This document shows, piece after piece, positions 60,508 through 64,000 of a stretch of 64,000 nucleotides of DNA (position 1 is its first letter; each line of letters begins with the position of its first letter). The translations under genes and the position numbers were made by a program. The DNA comes from Bacillota bacterium. GTDB lineage: Bacteria; Bacillota; Clostridia; Oscillospirales; Ruminococcaceae. The stretch spans positions 1 through 64,000 of the forward strand of contig JAEZTV010000034.1 in assembly GCA_023421245.1 (NCBI GenBank). The letters are read 5' to 3'. The notes under the pieces were generated by a model that did not search any database, had not been told where the DNA came from, and saw only the letters and a list, made by a program, of their open reading frames with translations.

Positions 60508-61350
60508 ATGGCAAGAAAGAAATATCAAGACGAGGGCAGCAGCAGTGAATGGCTGAATACATACGCCGATATGGTTACATTGCTGCTAACCTTTTTTGTA
60601 ATGTTGTATTCCATGTCTACCGTAAGTGAGGAGAAATGGGAGTTTTTAAAGGCTGCCTTATCAAACATAGGCATTAGTACAAGCCAGCTGGTAATTACCG
60701 ATGACTTGACGATAGAAGGCCTTGGTGAAGTTGGCAACACGGGCAGCGGCATCGGTGATTCTCCGGTTGCCGAGGAATCTGATGTACCGATTGATGTCGA
60801 AATGCTGTATAATTTGCTTTCAGATTACGTAAATGCAATGGGCGATGGCGAGATGAAGGAAAGCATCAAGCTTGAAAGCGGAAAAAACTATGTTTTTATC
60901 CGATTTACCGACAATGTTTTTTTTAACCCTGACAGTTCTGTTCTGCGGCAAGAGGGCAAAACGGTTCTTGATAATATCGGGGCGGGTATCAAGCAGGCGG
61001 AGGACTCGATTGGGGTAATTCGCATTGAGGGACATACCGCATCGGTACTCGAGGATGCGAACTACCATGTAGACGACCGCGAGCTTTCCTCCGGCCGCGC
61101 GAATGCGGTGCTTAAATATCTTGAGGATGCGTGTAAGATTAATTCCGAAAAGCTCAGCTCTTTGGGATATGGAAAATATCGCCCAATTGCCGACAACACA
61201 ACTGCTGAGGGCAGAAAAACCAACCGTAGGGTTGAGCTCTTAATCGTTGAAAAGAATATCGATGTGGACGACCACGCAAATCTTAAAGAGCTTGTTGATA
61301 AATTCTTCGGTCAGGACAAATACACCGTAGATCAGGACTATTTACCATAA
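60508..61350 (+). CDS. motB: Flagellar motor stator protein MotB
   Basis: A 280-residue stator protein. It has a cytoplasmic N-terminus, one membrane helix with the ion-binding aspartate (TYADMVTLLLTFFVMLYSM, Asp near residue 22), and a C-terminal OmpA-like peptidoglycan-binding domain (IRIEGHTAS, LSSGRANAVLKYLED, GRKTNRRVELLI). Ion type (H+ or Na+) is not decided by these residues. ATG 60508 follows GGGGGAGGGAAAG. It is followed directly by fliM. Confidence 0.95.
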   Translation: MARKKYQDEGSSSEWLNTYADMVTLLLTFFVMLYSMSTVSEEKWEFLKAALSNIGISTSQLVITDDLTIEGLGEVGNTGSGIGDSPVAEESDVPIDVEMLYNLLSDYVNAMGDGEMKESIKLESGKNYVFIRFTDNVFFNPDSSVLRQEGKTVLDNIGAGIKQAEDSIGVIRIEGHTASVLEDANYHVDDRELSSGRANAVLKYLEDACKINSEKLSSLGYGKYRPIADNTTAEGRKTNRRVELLIVEKNIDVDDHANLKELVDKFFGQDKYTVDQDYLP

Positions 61351-61395
61351 GCGAAAGCTCGCCCCCTAAACCCGCAAAAAAGGAGAACCCTCGAT

Positions 61396-62388
61396 ATGCC
61401 AGATATTTTGTCACAGCAGCAGATAGATGAACTGCTGATGGGTCTCAATACCGGTGAACTGGATCTTGATGAGATTGACGAAAAGGCTTCGGAAAAAAAG
61501 ATAAAGGAATATGATTTTCGAAGCCCCAAAAAATTCACCAAGGAGCAGCTCAAAAAACTTGATAGCATACACAGTAATTACACGCGTAGCCTTTCCTCTT
61601 ATCTCACGGGAATTCTGCGTATGTTCTGCCAGTTGAGTGTAACGCAGCTTGAGGAGCAGCGCTATCACGAATTCAGCAATGCATTGCCCGATGCGGTTAT
61701 GATGGGCGTTGTTGATCTGAACATAGAGGACCCCGGGATACCGGATACAACCATCATTATTGAGATATCGCGCAACATGGTGTTTTCCATAATCGACAGA
61801 TTACTCGGGGGAAGCGGAGAAATCGTTTCAATTGAACGTGAATTTACTGAAATCGAGCTTTCTCTTATTGAAAATGTACTGAAGAACATGGTAAAATTGT
61901 TTAAGGACGCATGGAAGAATTATGCCGAAATGGATCCGCAGCTTGCAGGCATCGAAACCAACGCAAGACTCATGCAAACAATCTCCCCCGATGATATCGT
62001 TCTTATTACGGTTATCGATATCGAAATGAGAGGCATCTCGGGGAACATGAGTATCTGTATCCCGGCCATTAATCTTGAAGAGATTATTAAGAAGATGAAT
62101 GCACGCTCTATCAAGAGCGATAAGAGACTTGATGGACTGAAGGATAGCGAGCGCAGAGACATCATCTTTAACTCTGTGAAGGACTCCGGCCTTGAAATGA
62201 CAGCTACACTCGGTGAGACGGAGCTTACACTCAGCGATGTTCTTACCCTGCAACCGGGCGACATTATTATGCTCGATAAACCTATTACGGATGTTGTTGA
62301 CATCAAGGTTGGACCAAAGGTTTGGTTCAGAGGTAAGATGGGCAACTATAAAAAACATAAAGCTGTTCAACTCAGCGAAATTCTGTAG
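61396..62388 (+). CDS. fliM: Flagellar motor switch protein FliM
   Basis: A 330-residue FliM of normal length. The CheY-P-binding N-terminal peptide LSQQQIDELLMGLNTGE is present, followed by the CheC-like middle and the SpoA/FliN-like C-terminus (VDIKVGPKVWFRGKMGNYKK). It forms the C-ring with FliG and FliY. ATG 61396 has AAAAAAGGAGAA upstream. No fliL lies between motB and fliM, only a 45-base gap. Confidence 0.95.
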   Translation: MPDILSQQQIDELLMGLNTGELDLDEIDEKASEKKIKEYDFRSPKKFTKEQLKKLDSIHSNYTRSLSSYLTGILRMFCQLSVTQLEEQRYHEFSNALPDAVMMGVVDLNIEDPGIPDTTIIIEISRNMVFSIIDRLLGGSGEIVSIEREFTEIELSLIENVLKNMVKLFKDAWKNYAEMDPQLAGIETNARLMQTISPDDIVLITVIDIEMRGISGNMSICIPAINLEEIIKKMNARSIKSDKRLDGLKDSERRDIIFNSVKDSGLEMTATLGETELTLSDVLTLQPGDIIMLDKPITDVVDIKVGPKVWFRGKMGNYKKHKAVQLSEIL

Positions 62389-62403
62389 AAATGGGGTTTT
62401 CAC

Positions 62404-63642
62404 ATGAGTCCTGACATTAAAGGCAACCTGACTACCGGACCTACGGAGACCGGCATACTGTCAAGCTTCGAAATAGACGTGATAGGAGAGATTCTAAATA
62501 TCAGTATGGGTTCTGCCGCAACGGCCATGTCCACACTGTTAAACACAAAAGTGTTGATTACTACCCCGCAGGTTGAAGTTAAGGTGGTAAAAGAAATCGA
62601 ATATGCACCACTTGAGCCTGCAATGTGTGTTGAGATAACCTACATCGATGGAATTAAAGGCTCAAACGTCATGATTCTTAAGCAGACGGATGTCAAACTG
62701 ATCCTTGACCAATTGATGGGCTTAGAGCCGACGCCGGATGAAAACTATGTGTTTGATGAGATCAGTATCAGTGCTGTGTGCGAGGTTATGAACCAGATGA
62801 TGGGCTCGTCCGCAACTGCTTTGTCAAGTTTTTTAGGGCGCTCGATAAACATATCCACGCCGGTTGCTTATGTGCTTGATTCCGCTGATTTCAGGAAGAA
62901 TATCGCGGAAAATGAAGAAGAACAGGTTGTTGTCGTTTATTTTGACCTGATGATAGAGGATATTACCCGCAGCAAGTTTATGAGCATCATGCAGATGCCG
63001 CTGGTAAAGGAGATTATATCTCAGTCGCGTTTGATGAACAATCAGGAGGAAGATGAGCCGGTCGCGGAACTACCCGAACATTCACAACCGGCTGAAAGCC
63101 TACTGCAAAAGGTGTATGACGAGCCGGATTTCAGCAATATTTCAGCACCGGTATCATCCGTTTCGCCGCCGCCTGTGCAGCCGCCTATGCCTCCTGCTCA
63201 GGCCTCTTATCCGCCGCAGCAACAAGCCTTTGCTCACCCGGCAGCTTCGTATCCGCAGCCGCAATATCCGCAGCAGGGCTATGGATATACACAACCGGAC
63301 ACAGTCAGGCAGCCGGTGGATGTTCACGGTGTTAATCTGCCCAGCTTTCCAAATCTGGGGCAGCCGGTACCGGAAGGACCACACACGAATTTGGACCTAA
63401 TTATGCAGGTTCCTTTGCAGGTAACGGTTGAGATTGGAAAAACAAAAAGGAAGATCAAAGACATACTGGAGTTTAGTCAGGGCATGGTCATAGAGCTTGA
63501 AAAACAAGCAGGCGCGCCGGTTGATGTTATTGTAAACGGTCAGCTTGTTGCCAAAGGTGATGTCGTTGTAGTAGAAGATAACTTTGGCGTTAGAATAACG
63601 GAAATTCTCAAAAATACCGAGTTTCTAAACGGTATATCTTAA
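62404..63642 (+). CDS. fliY: Flagellar motor switch phosphatase FliY
   Basis: A 412-residue FliY. It has an N-terminal CheC-like phosphatase region with two ExxN-type motifs (EILNISMGSAATAMSTLLNT and EVMNQMMGSSATALSSFLGR), then a Pro/Gln/Tyr-rich linker (about residues 245-325, with SYPPQQQAF and YPQPQYPQQGYGY), and a C-terminal FliN/SpoA domain (VEIGKTKRKIKDILEFSQG). It forms part of the C-ring and dephosphorylates CheY-P. ATG 62404 has a weak AAATGGGG upstream. Confidence 0.94.
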   Translation: MSPDIKGNLTTGPTETGILSSFEIDVIGEILNISMGSAATAMSTLLNTKVLITTPQVEVKVVKEIEYAPLEPAMCVEITYIDGIKGSNVMILKQTDVKLILDQLMGLEPTPDENYVFDEISISAVCEVMNQMMGSSATALSSFLGRSINISTPVAYVLDSADFRKNIAENEEEQVVVVYFDLMIEDITRSKFMSIMQMPLVKEIISQSRLMNNQEEDEPVAELPEHSQPAESLLQKVYDEPDFSNISAPVSSVSPPPVQPPMPPAQASYPPQQQAFAHPAASYPQPQYPQQGYGYTQPDTVRQPVDVHGVNLPSFPNLGQPVPEGPHTNLDLIMQVPLQVTVEIGKTKRKIKDILEFSQGMVIELEKQAGAPVDVIVNGQLVAKGDVVVVEDNFGVRITEILKNTEFLNGIS

Positions 63643-63660
63643 GATTGGCGGTGGACAGAT

Positions 63661-64000
63661 ATGGGAAAGAAAATTTTAGTAGTTGATGATGCAGCATTTA
63701 TGAGGTTAATGATCAAGGATGTTCTGACAAAGAACGGGTATACCGAGATTGAAGAAGCAGGTGATGGTGAAATCGCTGTCAATGCTTATCAAAGTGGACG
63801 TCACGATCTGGTGATTCTTGATATTACAATGCCCAACATGGACGGAATTGAGGCATTAAAGCGCATCAAGGGCATGGATGGCGGTGCGCGTGTTGTCATG
63901 TGTTCTGCTATGGGGCAGGAATCGATGGTGGTGGATGCCATTAAGCTTGGCGCGCTTGACTTTATTGTAAAACCGTTTAAACCGGATAGAATCATCCAGA
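63661..64000 (+). CDS. cheY: CheY chemotaxis response regulator (cut by window end)
   Basis: A single receiver domain, 113 residues visible, running off the right edge. Conserved residues: DD in ILVVDDAAFMRLMIKD, phospho-acceptor LVILDITMPNMDG, the serine in VMCSAMGQ and lysine in FIVKPF. No output domain is seen so far, and the position after fliY fits CheY, the phospho-signal that binds FliM. ATG 63661 follows TGGCGGTGG. Confidence 0.92.
   Translation, partial: MGKKILVVDDAAFMRLMIKDVLTKNGYTEIEEAGDGEIAVNAYQSGRHDLVILDITMPNMDGIEALKRIKGMDGGARVVMCSAMGQESMVVDAIKLGALDFIVKPFKPDRIIQ

Overview
This 64 kb window is chromosomal DNA from a low-to-mid GC, anaerobic, endospore-forming and flagellated Firmicute. 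It is most like the Clostridia (Oscillospirales/Ruminococcaceae-type). The evidence is the sporulation genes (spoIIGA-sigE, ylbJ, yqfC-yqfD), the classical Firmicute order yqfC-yqfD-phoH-ybeY-dgkA-era-yqzL-recO, TTGACA/TATAAT-type promoters, frequent GTG and TTG starts behind purine-rich Shine-Dalgarno sites, a T-box riboswitch, the DapL route to diaminopimelate, and a Clostridia/Bacilli-style fla/che operon containing FliY. No rRNA, CRISPR array, prophage or intact transposon was found.

Region 1 (0-16.6 kb) is housekeeping. It holds yceD-rpmF, a radical-SAM/PDZ DUF512 gene, der, plsY and gpsA, then dapF and dapL with their own promoters. Next comes a methionine unit, metF, a free-standing MetH reactivation protein and a short metH, joined by overlapping frames. 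An AI-2E/PerM-type permease, a PadR-HAAS-DUF4097 envelope-stress-like module and an HAD phosphatase follow.

Region 2 (16.6-27.8 kb) begins with a T-box leader whose specifier reads as GUC (Val). It lies upstream of an XRE-cupin regulator and an AMP-forming acyl-CoA ligase. Then come spoIIGA-sigE with a Spo0A-box-like site, a small transaldolase, a DUF4430 lipoprotein, a tiny Gln/Asn-rich gene on the minus strand, a YfbR-like nucleotidase, an EFR1-type flavodoxin-ferredoxin, an iron alcohol dehydrogenase, a cupin and a DUF815 ATPase.

Region 3 (27.8-33.2 kb) is an eroded island. It has a DUF4118 (KdpD-like) kinase missing its catalytic core, a frameshifted and truncated KdpE-like regulator that runs into a truncated opposite-strand TrmO/UPF0066 gene, a GyrI-like protein, a broken DUF6323 gene followed by a DUF6179 gene, an XRE/zinc-ribbon regulator and a tRNA-Ala(GGC).

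Region 4 (33.2-43 kb) carries ylbJ, the yqfC-to-recO cluster and mutS2. Region 5 (43-64 kb) is the flagellar locus. The minus-strand operon flgM-flgN-flgK-flgL-yviE-fliW-csrA covers late assembly and CsrA control. It diverges from the plus-strand operon flgB-flgC-fliE-F-G-H-I-J-K-flgD-TIGR02530-flgE-flbD-motA-motB-fliM-fliY-cheY, which leaves the right edge inside cheY. The strongest lead for something unusual is the valine-type T-box placed over a regulator plus acyl-CoA ligase rather than a synthetase or ilv gene.
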